The notes: a model not told the origin generated them from the letters alone. A stretch of 43,667 nucleotides of DNA from Verrucomicrobia bacterium ADurb.Bin006 (GCA_002071485.1 MWFF01000084.1:1-43667); one strand, 5' to 3'; shown: positions 1 to 8,179, numbered from the stretch's first letter. A program made the numbers and translations.

Positions 1-213
1 GGTTTTGAGGTGGACGAAGTACTGACGGAGTTCCTCGGGCGTGACCTCCTCGGGGGCTTTGTGGAAGTGCTCGCTCAGCTGCCGGACGCAGGCCAGGTAG
101 GCCTGTTGGGTGCGGGGCAGCAGCGGGAGCAAACGCAGGTCGCCTGCCTGCCGAAGCCTCGGCGCAGGCAGGTCGGTGAAGCGGATTAGGCTGGCGTGAA
201 CGGTCGAGTTTTT
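1..213 (-). CDS. Tyrosine recombinase/integrase, N-terminal part (partial, runs off left edge)
   Basis: The minus strand is open from 213 to the window edge. It reads a helical core-binding (SAM-like) domain of phage-type integrases: PRTQQAYLACVRQLSEHF, then a stretch with EEVTPEELRQYFVHLK. This family cuts and rejoins DNA through a catalytic tyrosine, but the catalytic domain lies outside the window. No ATG is present after the in-frame TAA at 214-216; a TTG at 132-130 is the only plausible start I see. A near-palindromic repeat (143-172) is read in frame as part of the N-terminus (LPAPRLRQAG), where homologues usually have a short sequence such as 'xDLRLRxLSPRTQ'. The start may therefore be remodelled. 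Recombinases of this type are often paired with IS91-type transposases, and a broken one lies at 3.9-4.5 kb on the same strand. Confidence 0.6.
143..172. repeat. GC-rich near-palindromic repeat inside the integrase frame
   Basis: Nine-bp perfect arms CCTGCCTGC (143-151) and GCAGGCAGG (164-172) flank a partly self-complementary centre. The element is read in frame by the recombinase. It resembles small palindromic elements that insert into genes without breaking the frame; that comparison is inference. Confidence 0.6.
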
Positions 214-354
214 TTATGCATAGGGACGTGAGTTGAGTTTTTGGTTTGGCGCCCGGTTCGCCTTGAGGCGGCCGGGCGTCCGAACCATGCCGCAGGAAGG
301 GTGGCGGACACAATGCCGAACGATCATCGGAGGGCCGCACGCCAGATGAACATG

Positions 355-391
355 CCGCTCCGAGGCGGCGTTCCTCGCCGCCGCGGAGCGG
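355..391. repeat. 37-bp hairpin repeat
   Basis: A 16-nt arm at 355-370 is followed by the loop TTCCT and a complementary arm at 376-391 with one mismatch. It lies in the gene-free stretch 214-720, where I support no coding gene. Confidence 0.7.
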
Positions 392-457
392 CTTCGTTCA
401 ACCACCGACTTGGCAGAACAGTGAGTAGCAAAAGAAATGAGACTCTGGCCACAGTAG

Positions 458-520
458 AGCGCGTTGCTGAGGTTTACCGCGCAACTCGCGTTGGGCGGAT
501 AAACCGCCGCGCAACGCGCT
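458..520. repeat. Interrupted inverted repeat upstream of the restriction genes
   Basis: Outer arms AGCGCGTTGC (458-467) and GCAACGCGCT (511-520) are perfect complements. Inner arms GGTTTA (471-476) and TAAACC (500-505) also pair. It resembles an intergenic repeat and could act as a transcript boundary before the nuclease gene; no T-run follows. Confidence 0.6.
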
Positions 521-720
521 AGAGTCTAAACTGAAAAGGGTCCTATGGCGATACAAAACCGCAGATGGCTGCGAGGCCACTTGGTCCCACACCGCCGCCG
601 TGCTCTGCGGAACAAGTCGTTACAGCGGACGACGCCGCCAACGCCCTGGGACGATATAGCACCACCGGCGGCGCGCCGCTGAACTTTAACGTTCGCCGGA
701 AGTTGGAGGAAAGGAAGCTT

Positions 721-1401
721 ATGACCGACAGCAAGGTGTACGGTGCGTACAAGGGGCCATATCGCCAGAAGAGCGTCAAGAAGCGGATCGAGGCGCTCTT
801 TCTGGATAACCTCGGCAAAGTCCTTGGACGCGAGGTTATTCTGCGCGCGGCGCGGGACCCAAAGACGAAGAAGGAGCCGGAGAACTGGCATCAGCGATTG
901 TCCGAACTGCGCACAGACGATGGTTACACGATCTTGTCTTGGCGGAATCGTGGCGATCTCAAGGTGCAAGAGTACCTGATGCCCCATGCGACAAAACGCA
1001 AGAAGGCCGGCAAACGGATTAGGCCCGACGATAAGACCTGGGCTGCAATTCTGGAGCGGGCCAAGCACCGCTGCGAATGGTCCGAAGGCGGACAAGTGTG
1101 CGGACTTCACGAAGGAGACGTTGATCCGGTCGGTGGCGGACGCGTGAAACTAACCCCGGACCACAAAAATCCGCATTCGTTGAACCCAGAAGCCGACCCT
1201 TCCGATCCGAACCAGTGGACGGCACTGTGTGGCCGGCACCAGGTGACGAAAAAGAACTACTGGGATTCGACCACCGGCAAGATGAACACATACGCCATCG
1301 TTCAGTTTGCTACACGACCGGAGAAGGAGATTGTGTTCAAGTTCCTGCTGGACTACTTTGGATACGAGATCAACGAGGAAGGCGAAATAAACCGAAAATG
1401 A
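721..1401 (+). CDS. HNH endonuclease, probable restriction enzyme of a type II R-M pair
   Basis: This 226-aa protein has a C-terminal HNH/zinc-type core. Cys118 and Cys127 precede LTPDHKN (144-150, with Asp147-His148), and Cys170-G-R-His173 follows. The arrangement matches a treble-clef HNH fold that cuts DNA with one metal ion. The N-terminal half is basic and could hold the recognition domain; I do not recognise it. I chose ATG 721 because a purine-rich GGAGGAAAGGAAG stretch lies just upstream; the frame is open from 565, so a longer start is possible. The stop overlaps the methyltransferase start in an ATGA, so the two are translationally coupled. Pairing with a methyltransferase is the main reason to call it restriction rather than homing. 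The recognition sequence cannot be read from this. Confidence 0.75.
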   Translation: MTDSKVYGAYKGPYRQKSVKKRIEALFLDNLGKVLGREVILRAARDPKTKKEPENWHQRLSELRTDDGYTILSWRNRGDLKVQEYLMPHATKRKKAGKRIRPDDKTWAAILERAKHRCEWSEGGQVCGLHEGDVDPVGGGRVKLTPDHKNPHSLNPEADPSDPNQWTALCGRHQVTKKNYWDSTTGKMNTYAIVQFATRPEKEIVFKFLLDYFGYEINEEGEINRK

Positions 1402-2315
1402 AGCCGCACAGCACGCCACACAACTCGGAACTTCTCGAGCTGAGGGACAACATCGCGTCCCAACTGGGAAAGCAGGGGGTGGTCATCCTCCCGCCGATGG
1501 ACATCGAGATGTCCTCACGGCTTCTCTTGACGTTGGGATTCCACGCGCAGTGCTGCATTCTTGATCCTTGGTACAACAAAGGGGTCGGCGGAGTGCGTGA
1601 GGACTACGACGAATTTCTGCCGCAACTCTTGCGGTACGTCGCCCCCTTGTCGGATCACGTGTTTCTCTGGGGCTTTCCGGAGATCGTCGCCCGGTTTGTT
1701 CGGATGCTGCCTGAACCATTGACGCTGAAGTGCTGGTTGACCTGGTTCTACAAGAACTCTCCATCCCGCATACGCGGCTGGAGGTCGGCCCAGATGACTT
1801 GCCTCCACCTAACGACCCCGAAGGCAGTGATGCATGTTGAGAACTTCCTTAACGACGTGCAGCGAGAAAAACTGCAGCAGGGCAAATTGCTGTACATTCC
1901 GGGGCCGCCCAGCGTAATAGAGGAGTCACTCTTGTGCGGCTTCGTGGGGAGGAATGAGCAGACCGGACATCCTTCGCAGAAGCCGCTCTCGGTGATCGAA
2001 AAGACGCTCCTCATGGCCACTGCGCGAGGCGAACTCGCCATCGACCTCATGAGCGGATCGGGCACAACCGGCGAAGCGTGTATGGCAAATGAGAGGTTTG
2101 CCATCCTCTGTGACATTTCAGAGGAGTACACTCGCATTGCAGAGGAACGGCTAGGTGTCGCGAGGATTGAAGTCGAGGAGTCGCTCCTCGCCCTGTTGCC
2201 ATCGGCAGAACACCGGCTGCCCCATGAGCACGTCGCGCTTCCCACCAAGCACCCACGACCGGCCGTCGGTCGACTTCAAGGGCACCGCAATCAACTGGAC
2301 CTCGAAATGGAATAG
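1398..2315 (+). CDS. DNA (N4-cytosine or N6-adenine) methyltransferase, beta class
   Basis: This 305-aa enzyme transfers a methyl group from S-adenosylmethionine to an exocyclic amino group in DNA and should protect the host from the coupled HNH nuclease. Catalytic motif IV is DPWYN (56-60), a variant of DPPY. The SAM-binding motif I, DLMSGSGTTGEA (216-227), comes after it, which is the beta-class order. HPSQKP (191-196) is the usual motif just before motif I. The start ATG overlaps the nuclease stop by four bases; an upstream in-frame start at 1215 would run deep inside the nuclease and is not needed. The last 45 residues beyond the Rossmann core look low in constraint. I cannot tell N4 from N6 specificity. 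Confidence 0.85.
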   Translation: MKPHSTPHNSELLELRDNIASQLGKQGVVILPPMDIEMSSRLLLTLGFHAQCCILDPWYNKGVGGVREDYDEFLPQLLRYVAPLSDHVFLWGFPEIVARFVRMLPEPLTLKCWLTWFYKNSPSRIRGWRSAQMTCLHLTTPKAVMHVENFLNDVQREKLQQGKLLYIPGPPSVIEESLLCGFVGRNEQTGHPSQKPLSVIEKTLLMATARGELAIDLMSGSGTTGEACMANERFAILCDISEEYTRIAEERLGVARIEVEESLLALLPSAEHRLPHEHVALPTKHPRPAVGRLQGHRNQLDLEME

Positions 2316-2477
2316 AAAAGGCGAACCAGTCGCTCCACCGAACCGCCGCCCAGCGTTTCCGTTTTGGAAGCGCCGGGTTCAGCGGACACCGGATTCGCTG
2401 CCGACGCCCGGTGTCGGCGGCGGTCGGTGGTCGTTCGGCGGCACGCCCTGCGCCAAATATTCAACGCTAAGCACACA

Positions 2478-3650
2478 ATGAAAACAAAGTATGCCTCAAT
2501 ATTCGTTGGGACAGGACTGTCAGTGAGTGTAGTCCTCTTCGGGCCTTCCGCAGCGGCCCAATGTGTCCCGGCACCAGCGGGGATCGTTGGCTGGTGGCCT
2601 GGAGATGGCAACACATCGGATATCGTTGCTGGGAACAACGGCACGCTCGAAAACGGGGCGACCTTCGCCCCAGGCATGGTCGGACAGGCTTTCAGCCTCA
2701 CCAATGCTTTTGTTGTCGTCTCCAACCGCCCCAGCCTGAACTTGACCGGAAGCTTGTCCCTTGAGTTCTGGGCCAGGCCAAGCTCGATCTCCGGCCGGGG
2801 CGCAGTTCTGGACATGGCCCAAGAGGGGACGGTGAATGAGAACTACAGTGCCGTCAACGTGAACGGAATGCTCGTTTTCCAGTATTACAACGGCGGCTGG
2901 CAGTGGGCAACCGCCCCGAATTTCTTTGCCGCCGGGACGTGGGTGCATGGCGTCGTCACGTATCAGGCGGGCAACGTCTTCATCTACCGGAACGGGGCCC
3001 AGGTTGCGCAAACCAATGGGCTGCCACCCTTACTGACCAACTCCGCCAATGCTCTCGCGATTGGGCGTTACCAGGTGGGGAGCACCGGCTACTTCATCGG
3101 TCTGATTGACGAAGTGGCCATCTACAGCCGGGCCCTGACGCCGACGGAAGTGGCGGCCCACTATGCCGCCGATGGCGCCGGCATGTGCAAAATCCAAATT
3201 CTCGTGCCTCCCGGCGATCAAGTCGTTGCCTGCGGCTCGAACGCCACATTTTCCGTCGTGGCCACCAACGCGAGCTTGTACCAATGGCAGTTCAACGGGA
3301 CAAACATCGCCGGAGCCACCAATGCCTCGCTGGTCGTCACGAACGCCCGATCGCCGCAGGCGGGCGTTTACACGGTCGTGGTCGGTGATCCCGCCGGCTA
3401 CCATCTCAACGCCTCCGCGACGCTGGCTTTCAGCTTCCTCGAATTGCACATGTATGCGGGTGTGACCATCAAAGGGCGGGTAGGAGGCGGGTATCTCGTG
3501 GAGTACACTGATAGCTTGACGCCGCCAGTGCAATGGACCGTGCTCACCAACATTGTGAGCCTTCCAGTCACGCCCTACATCTATATTGACTTTGATTCGG
3601 TCGCCCAGCCGAAGCGGTTTTATCGTGTAGTTTCCCCCGATTGCCCATGA
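2478..3650 (+). CDS. Secreted LamG (laminin G-like) domain protein with Ig-like domain
   Basis: This 390-aa protein starts with a signal peptide (basic MKTK, hydrophobic core, then SAAAQ near residue 28). Residues about 36-245 form a concanavalin/LamG-like jelly roll: GIVGWWPGDGN at the start, LSLEFWARPS in the middle, then IGLIDEVAIYSRALTPTEV. These features are typical of LamG_3 domains that bind carbohydrate or mediate adhesion. Residues about 250-335 are Ig-like (YQWQFNGTNI, then AGVYTVVV). The C-terminus ends in KRFYRVV, a common ending of secreted proteins in this phylum. I chose ATG 2478 because it directly precedes the signal peptide. It lies 160 bp after the methyltransferase and is probably separately transcribed. 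The ligand is unknown. Confidence 0.8.
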   Translation: MKTKYASIFVGTGLSVSVVLFGPSAAAQCVPAPAGIVGWWPGDGNTSDIVAGNNGTLENGATFAPGMVGQAFSLTNAFVVVSNRPSLNLTGSLSLEFWARPSSISGRGAVLDMAQEGTVNENYSAVNVNGMLVFQYYNGGWQWATAPNFFAAGTWVHGVVTYQAGNVFIYRNGAQVAQTNGLPPLLTNSANALAIGRYQVGSTGYFIGLIDEVAIYSRALTPTEVAAHYAADGAGMCKIQILVPPGDQVVACGSNATFSVVATNASLYQWQFNGTNIAGATNASLVVTNARSPQAGVYTVVVGDPAGYHLNASATLAFSFLELHMYAGVTIKGRVGGGYLVEYTDSLTPPVQWTVLTNIVSLPVTPYIYIDFDSVAQPKRFYRVVSPDCP

Positions 3651-3682
3651 TGGCCTGTGAGAACGCCGCCTAACTGACCAAA

Positions 3683-3763
3683 GGAATGTAGAGAACGGAG
3701 GAGGCGGGGCAAGGGCGTGATTTGGTCTGAGGGTCAAAGCGCCTCCTCCGTTCTTTACATTCC
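3683..3763. repeat. 24-bp inverted repeat with 33-bp spacer
   Basis: The arms at 3683-3706 and 3740-3763 are complementary at 23 of 24 positions. The element begins 33 bp after the LamG stop. It could be a transcription-terminating hairpin or a small mobile palindrome; its sharp arms beside a transposase remnant favour the latter. Confidence 0.75.
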
Positions 3764-3908
3764 CCGGTTGAACGAAGCCGCGGCCAACCTGGAACCGGAG
3801 TCGGCGAGGATCTGTTTGAGGAAAGTGTCTGCGTCCAGTGCAGCCGGTGCGCCCGGATCAGCCTTGGCGTGGGGGCACCACCTGCGTTGCTGTCCTTCGA
3901 GGTCCCCA

Positions 3909-4529
3909 TCAAGGGTCTCTGGTTTGGTCTGGTCGCTTGCCCGCGCGCTGGGCGGAAGGTGAGGTCGAGGTTTTGAAGACGTAGCGGCTGAGATAACGCA
4001 AGGCGGCCTCACCGGAACCGGCGGGCTGGCAATGGACCACCCAACGCTGCTTCCAGACCCGAGCGGGCAAGGTCTTGAGCAGGTCGGGCGCATCGCGTTG
4101 GAGGCCCTGACGAAAGAGGGTGCGGTAGTGATCGGCCAGGGGATGGACGTGGACGAGGAACTTGGGACGACTGGGAACCCACTGGCGTTGATCGAGGCTC
4201 AAGCCACCGGCGGGAACCAGGTAGTGGACGTGGGGGTGATAGATGAGGGTGCGGCTCCAGGTGTGGAGGAGGCCGAGCATGCCCAGGGAAGCCCCGAGCC
4301 GCTGGGGGTTGCGGGCCAGATCCTGGAGGGCATGAGCCGAGGCGGCAAAGAGGAGGTCCAGGCTCACGTCCGGATGGGAGCGCATCCAGAGGCGCAGTGG
4401 CTCCGGGACGGTGAAAGTGACCAGGAAGTAAGGGACCGGGAGCAGCAAGCTCGTGTGGTTGGCCAGCCACTGGTCGGCGTCGGTCTGGCCGCACTGGGGA
4501 CAGTGCCGGTCGTTGCAGGAATGATAGGA
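3909..4529 (-). pseudogene. IS91-family transposase, truncated at both ends
   Basis: The readable part starts with a zinc-binding motif (YHSCNDRHCPQCG), then LLLPVPYFLVTFTVPEPLR, HTWSRTLIYHPHVHYLVPAG and ALRYLSRYVFKT. All are hallmarks of IS91/Y2-type rolling-circle transposases. Upstream the frame meets a TAG at 4532-4530 exactly where the short-repeat cluster begins, so the first part of the zinc domain is missing. After YVFKT (around 3970) similarity stops and the frame ends about 20 codons later, so the catalytic tyrosine region is lost. It should be inactive. Its strand matches the recombinase at the left edge, which commonly accompanies this transposase group. Confidence 0.85.
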
Positions 4530-4530
4530 C

Positions 4531-4711
4531 TAAGAACCTGTCACGTTGTCTTAGGAAAGCCAGCGTCCAAGATTAAGAACCTGTCACTTTATCGACACGC
4601 GGGACACGCCCTTAGAAAAGCCAGCGTCCAGGATTGAGATCAGGAACCTGTCACTTTGTGCGTCCAGGATCAAAAACCTGTCACTTTAGATTAAGAACCT
4701 GTCACTTTGTC
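4531..4711. repeat. Cluster of five short direct repeats at the IS91 remnant boundary
   Basis: The core AACCTGTCACTTT occurs five times (starts near 4535, 4578, 4645, 4675 and 4696; the first copy has CACGTT). Between copies lie three versions of GCGTCCA(A/G)GATT and two of TTAG(G/A)AAAGCCAGCG. The cluster starts one base beyond the open transposase frame. Nothing here codes for protein. Confidence 0.8.
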
Positions 4712-4780
4712 GGATCGATTCAGCCGAGGGCGGATCACTTTAGATGTTTCATCTCCGCGGGAGTGCGTTAGAGTGGGGCC

Positions 4781-5410
4781 ATGTTAAATCCACGGCACAA
4801 GCCTTTGGTCTACGGGGTCGTGGCATTGACGCTGGCGTGGGTGCTGGCCTGGGGCGGGTATACCGTGGCGAAGAGCCGCCGGGTCACGGCCGAACGGGTG
4901 CAGGCCTTCATGCGAACGGTTGATCTGAGCACACTGACCGGCGAGGCGCGAGCGAAGGCGCTGCGCGAGCTTGCGTCGAAGCTGAACGCATTGTCCTACG
5001 AGGAGCGTCAGAGGGCGCGACTCGATCAGGAGTGGTCGCGGTGGTTGCTCGCGATGACGGAGACTGAAAAGTCGGAATTCATCGAGGCCACGCTGCCGAC
5101 GGGATTCAAACAGATGCTTGGGGCATTCGAGCAGTTGCCTGTCGATCGCCGCCGCCGAACCGTGGACGAGGCGGTCAAGCGGCTCAAAGAGGCGCGCCAA
5201 GAGCTGGCGGCACGCGACCTGCCGATGCCCGAGTGGGAAACGAATGCGCCCCCAGTGTTGAGCGAGGAGGTGCGCCAGAAGCTGATCACCACCGGCCTCA
5301 AGTCATTCTATTCGGAGAGTTCGGCTCAAACCAAGGCCGAGGCGGCGCCGTTGCTCGAGGAGCTGCAGCACATGATGGAGAGCGGTGTCTTTCTTCGGGG
5401 GGGGAGATGA
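4781..5410 (+). CDS. Membrane-anchored hypothetical protein, first gene of a pseudopilin/ABC operon
   Basis: This 209-aa protein has one N-terminal transmembrane helix (about 10-30, [20 protein letters not shown]). A highly charged, helix-rich domain follows, rich in Glu, Arg and Lys and probably extracytoplasmic or coiled-coil in part. I recognise no enzyme motif. The stop overlaps the start of the next gene in an ATGA, and the following two genes are joined the same way, so the four proteins are probably made from one message. The coupling suggests a partner role with the pseudopilin or the exporter. The function is unknown. Confidence 0.7.
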   Translation: MLNPRHKPLVYGVVALTLAWVLAWGGYTVAKSRRVTAERVQAFMRTVDLSTLTGEARAKALRELASKLNALSYEERQRARLDQEWSRWLLAMTETEKSEFIEATLPTGFKQMLGAFEQLPVDRRRRTVDEAVKRLKEARQELAARDLPMPEWETNAPPVLSEEVRQKLITTGLKSFYSESSAQTKAEAAPLLEELQHMMESGVFLRGGR

Positions 5411-5961
5411 ACGCCCGGTTGCAGACGACTGCCTTTACCCTGATCGAGTTGCTGGTGGTGATTGCCATTATTGGGGTCTTGGCGAGCCTGCTGCTGCCGA
5501 CGCTGAGCAAGGCGCAAGAGGCCGGGCGCTCGACCGCCTGCCTGGGCAACCTGCGCCAAATCGGGATCGCGCTGCAACTCTACACGCAGGACAACAACAA
5601 CCGTCTTCCCGAAATGCGCGACCGACTGTTCGAAACCAATGGTGTGTCGTCTGGCGACAGCCAGGCGACAATTGACGTGGTCCTGACCAACCATTTGGGG
5701 TCGTCGCAAGTCCTCAAGTGTCCTTCCGATTTCAGGCGGGTGTACGAGCAAACCCGGTCGAGTTACTCGTGGAACAGCCTGCTCAACGGACAGGATGCGG
5801 AACATCTGCGTGTGTTCGGGATCGACTTTGATCCGCACCGCATCCCGCTGGTCTTCGACAAGGAGGCTTTTCACGCGGCGCACGGCGCGAAACGGGGCGT
5901 GAATTACCTGTACGCCGACGGGCACATCAAGAACCTCCTGGCGATCGAAGGAACAAAATGA
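5407..5961 (+). CDS. Prepilin-type N-terminal cleavage/methylation domain protein (pseudopilin)
   Basis: This 184-aa protein has the class III leader [20 protein letters not shown] at residues 10-29. It is cleaved before the Phe and N-methylated by a prepilin peptidase; a candidate peptidase lies at 31.6 kb. After the hydrophobic helix comes the usual [20 protein letters not shown] segment. The C-terminus has [16 protein letters not shown], a variant of the H-X9-DG signature with 11 residues between His and Asp-Gly. Such proteins are very numerous in Verrucomicrobiota and Planctomycetota, and their function is mostly unknown. ATG 5407 overlaps the previous stop, and this stop overlaps the next start. 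That places a pseudopilin inside an ABC-exporter operon, which is unusual. Confidence 0.85.
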   Translation: MNARLQTTAFTLIELLVVIAIIGVLASLLLPTLSKAQEAGRSTACLGNLRQIGIALQLYTQDNNNRLPEMRDRLFETNGVSSGDSQATIDVVLTNHLGSSQVLKCPSDFRRVYEQTRSSYSWNSLLNGQDAEHLRVFGIDFDPHRIPLVFDKEAFHAAHGAKRGVNYLYADGHIKNLLAIEGTK

Positions 5962-6908
5962 GAGTCACCGGGCCGTCCGGATCCTCCTTTGCGGAGGGCG
6001 CGTCTCCGAGATCGAATCGACTCATCGAGCTGCGCGGGGTGACGAAAAGATTCCGGGGGCGTCTTGCGGTGGACGATCTCACTCTCGAAGTGCCGGCGGG
6101 GGAGATCTACGGGCTGTTGGGACACAACGGAGCGGGGAAAAGCACGGCCATCGGCATGATGTTGGGACAGGTGTGGCCGACGCGGGGGGAGGTGCGCGTG
6201 TGTGGTCACGACGTCATGCTGCGGCGGACGCTAGCATTGCGGCAGGTGGGGGCGATTTTCGAGTCGCCGGCGTTTTACGATTATTTGAGCGGCTGGAGGA
6301 ATCTCGAAATCCTGAGTCACTACACGGCTCCCACATCACGGCAGCGGCTGCAGGAGGTCATCGACTGGGTCGGGTTGACGGGGCGGGAGCGCTCGATCGT
6401 CCGCACCTACTCGCATGGGATGCGAGCGCGTCTGGCGCTCGCGCAGGCGTTGTTGCCACAGCCGACGCTGCTCATTCTGGACGAGCCGGGGGACGGTCTG
6501 GATCCGGAGGGCATCCACGAGATGCGCGAGACCATTTTGAGGCTGCATCGGGAGCTGGGGCTGACGATTCTGCTTTCGTCGCATTTACTGAACGAGGTCG
6601 AGCAGCTCTGCACCCAGATCGGCGTGATCCGAAAGGGGCGCAAAGTGTTCGAGGGGCCGACCGCCCACGCCCTGCAGAGCCGGAACTGGCTGCGCATCAC
6701 GGTGCCCGACTTCGCCGCCGCCGATCGGTTCCTGCGGCAGGAGGGACTCATTGACGAGAGCCGTGACGGGCGCTGCGTCGCGATGAGCGAGGGGATCAGA
6801 TCGGACGTGATCATCCGCCGACTGGTTGAAGGCGGCTTTCAAGTATCCGAAGTGGCGCGTGATGAGCAGACCCTCGAGGACTTTTATCTGTCTTTGATGA
6901 GACGGTGA
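5958..6908 (+). CDS. ABC transporter ATP-binding protein (ABC-2/BcrA type)
   Basis: This 316-aa protein powers export by hydrolysing ATP on the cytoplasmic side. Walker A is GHNGAGKST (55-63). A modified signature follows ([15 protein letters not shown]), then Walker [16 protein letters not shown] and the H-loop LLSSHL. The signature SHGM replaces the classical SGGQ, as is usual in antibiotic, Nod-factor and CcmA-like ABC-2 exporters. The C-terminal 80 residues are the extension common in BcrA-type subunits. The first 20 residues are poorly conserved in character, but the ATG overlaps the previous stop. It works with the permease that follows at once. The substrate cannot be read from the sequence. 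Confidence 0.92.
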   Translation: MRVTGPSGSSFAEGASPRSNRLIELRGVTKRFRGRLAVDDLTLEVPAGEIYGLLGHNGAGKSTAIGMMLGQVWPTRGEVRVCGHDVMLRRTLALRQVGAIFESPAFYDYLSGWRNLEILSHYTAPTSRQRLQEVIDWVGLTGRERSIVRTYSHGMRARLALAQALLPQPTLLILDEPGDGLDPEGIHEMRETILRLHRELGLTILLSSHLLNEVEQLCTQIGVIRKGRKVFEGPTAHALQSRNWLRITVPDFAAADRFLRQEGLIDESRDGRCVAMSEGIRSDVIIRRLVEGGFQVSEVARDEQTLEDFYLSLMRR

Positions 6909-7762
6909 TCGGGATTCCGCCCATGTTTTGCCTGCAACTGCGCAACGAACTTTGGAAGCTGTTCGGCAAGAAGCGGACCTACATCGGGTTCTTCATGTTC
7001 CTTTTCGCCCAGAACGTGATTGCACTGGTGTTTCGGTTCACACAGGCCTCGAAGCCGATGCAGAGGATGCTCGAGATGAGCGGGCATCTGGCCGAGCCGT
7101 TCATCTCGGTACTGACCATCGCCACGATCATGCTCGTGCCGGCCGCGGCGTTTCTGCTGCCTCTCTATGTGGCCCTGGTGGGCGGAGATCTCGTGGCCAA
7201 GGAGGCGGAGGACGGCACGTTGCGGATGATTCTTTCGCGCCCGGTGTCGCGTTTTCGTTTGTTGGTGGTGAAGTGGGTGGCGGGCTGCATTTTTTCCCTG
7301 CTGCTGGTGCTGGCGCTGGGCGTGTTTGGACTGGCCTTTTCTCGGCTCTATTTCCCGTGGGGTGGCATGTTCGTCTGGCTTCCGGAGCACGGCATTTTCG
7401 GTGTTTTCGAGGCACAGACGGGGCTGGTCCGGTATGTGGCGGGCCATCTGATGCTGGTGACGGAGGCCGCATCGATCATGTGCCTGGCCCTTCTGTTCTC
7501 CTGCTTTAACGTGAAACCGGCGGCCGCGACCATCCTGGCGCTCTCGTTGACATTCGTCAGTTTCATCATGGAGCACATTCCCTACTTCAAGGATTACCAG
7601 AACTGGTTCTTCACCTATCACCTGCATCTGTGGCAGTTCATGTTTGCCGAAAAGATCCCTTGGTGGCGGATCGGCCAATCGCTGAGCCTTCTGGTCGGCT
7701 TCAATGCCACCTTCCTGGCCATCGGCATGGCCTCCTTCCACATCCGCGACATCAAGTCGTGA
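6905..7762 (+). CDS. ABC-2 type transporter permease
   Basis: This 285-aa integral membrane protein has about six hydrophobic helices, including FFMFLFAQNVIALVF, FISVLTIATIMLVPAAAFLL and ILALSLTFVSFIM. Between the second and third helices lies GGDLVAKEAEDGTLRMILSRPVSR, the charged loop typical of ABC-2 permeases (E-x-E-x-G-T). It forms the channel for the preceding ATPase. A GTG at 6905 overlaps the ATPase stop (GTGA), in keeping with the overlaps upstream. An internal ATG at 6923 (MFCLQLRNELWKLF) is an alternative. The C-terminal half has a broad periplasmic loop containing FYDYQNW-like aromatic sequence before the last helix. Confidence 0.9.
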   Translation: MIGIPPMFCLQLRNELWKLFGKKRTYIGFFMFLFAQNVIALVFRFTQASKPMQRMLEMSGHLAEPFISVLTIATIMLVPAAAFLLPLYVALVGGDLVAKEAEDGTLRMILSRPVSRFRLLVVKWVAGCIFSLLLVLALGVFGLAFSRLYFPWGGMFVWLPEHGIFGVFEAQTGLVRYVAGHLMLVTEAASIMCLALLFSCFNVKPAAATILALSLTFVSFIMEHIPYFKDYQNWFFTYHLHLWQFMFAEKIPWWRIGQSLSLLVGFNATFLAIGMASFHIRDIKS

Positions 7763-7843
7763 GTCGACACGGCCTTCCCGCTTTCCGCCGGCGCTGCCTT
7801 TTGCGCTTCCGCTTTTGCGCTCTGCAAGGTAGAAGACTGTCTC

Positions 7844-8179
7844 ATGACCGTGGAGACCATTTGGAGCCGCCTGACACGGATGGTCTTTTTTCTGGTGCTG
7901 GCGGCCTCAGCGATGCTGGTGGGATTGTGGTATCTGCCGTTGATCGACGAGAACAAGGCGATGCGCGAGCGGTTGTTTCGCATCGAAGTCGAGGTGCGGC
8001 GGGAGGAGGCGAAAGCACAGCAGAAGCGCGCCACCATCGAGTCGCTGCGCACCGATCCCAAGGCGATCGAACGGCTGGCGCGCGAACAGCTCGGCCTGGC
8101 GAAACCCGGGGAGACGGTCATCCACTTCGAAACCCCCGCCACCAACACGCCTGGCATTGTCCTGCCCGATTACCCTTGA
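7844..8179 (+). CDS. Septum formation initiator family protein (FtsB/DivIC-like)
   Basis: This 111-aa protein has one N-terminal transmembrane helix (about 10-30, MVFFLVLAASAMLVGLWYL). A coiled coil follows (ENKAMRERLFRIEVEVRREEAKAQQK), then the conserved tail DPKAIERLAREQLGLAKPGE. The tail is the hallmark of FtsB/DivIC proteins, which bridge FtsL and FtsQ in the division complex. The length fits the family (90-120 aa). It lies 81 bp downstream of the ABC permease on the same strand and may be cotranscribed, but it has its own start region. The symbol is left blank because ftsB and divIC cannot be told apart here. Confidence 0.8.
   Translation: MTVETIWSRLTRMVFFLVLAASAMLVGLWYLPLIDENKAMRERLFRIEVEVRREEAKAQQKRATIESLRTDPKAIERLAREQLGLAKPGETVIHFETPATNTPGIVLPDYP

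Noticed and set aside
3755..4093. Second minus-strand frame overlapping the IS91 remnant
   Set aside because: It is a frame-shifted reading of the transposase followed by unrelated sequence. No IS91 C-terminal motif could be recognised in it.
4531..4711. CRISPR array
   Set aside because: The repeats are only about 13 bp, spacing is irregular (21-67 bp), and spacers themselves share repeated blocks.
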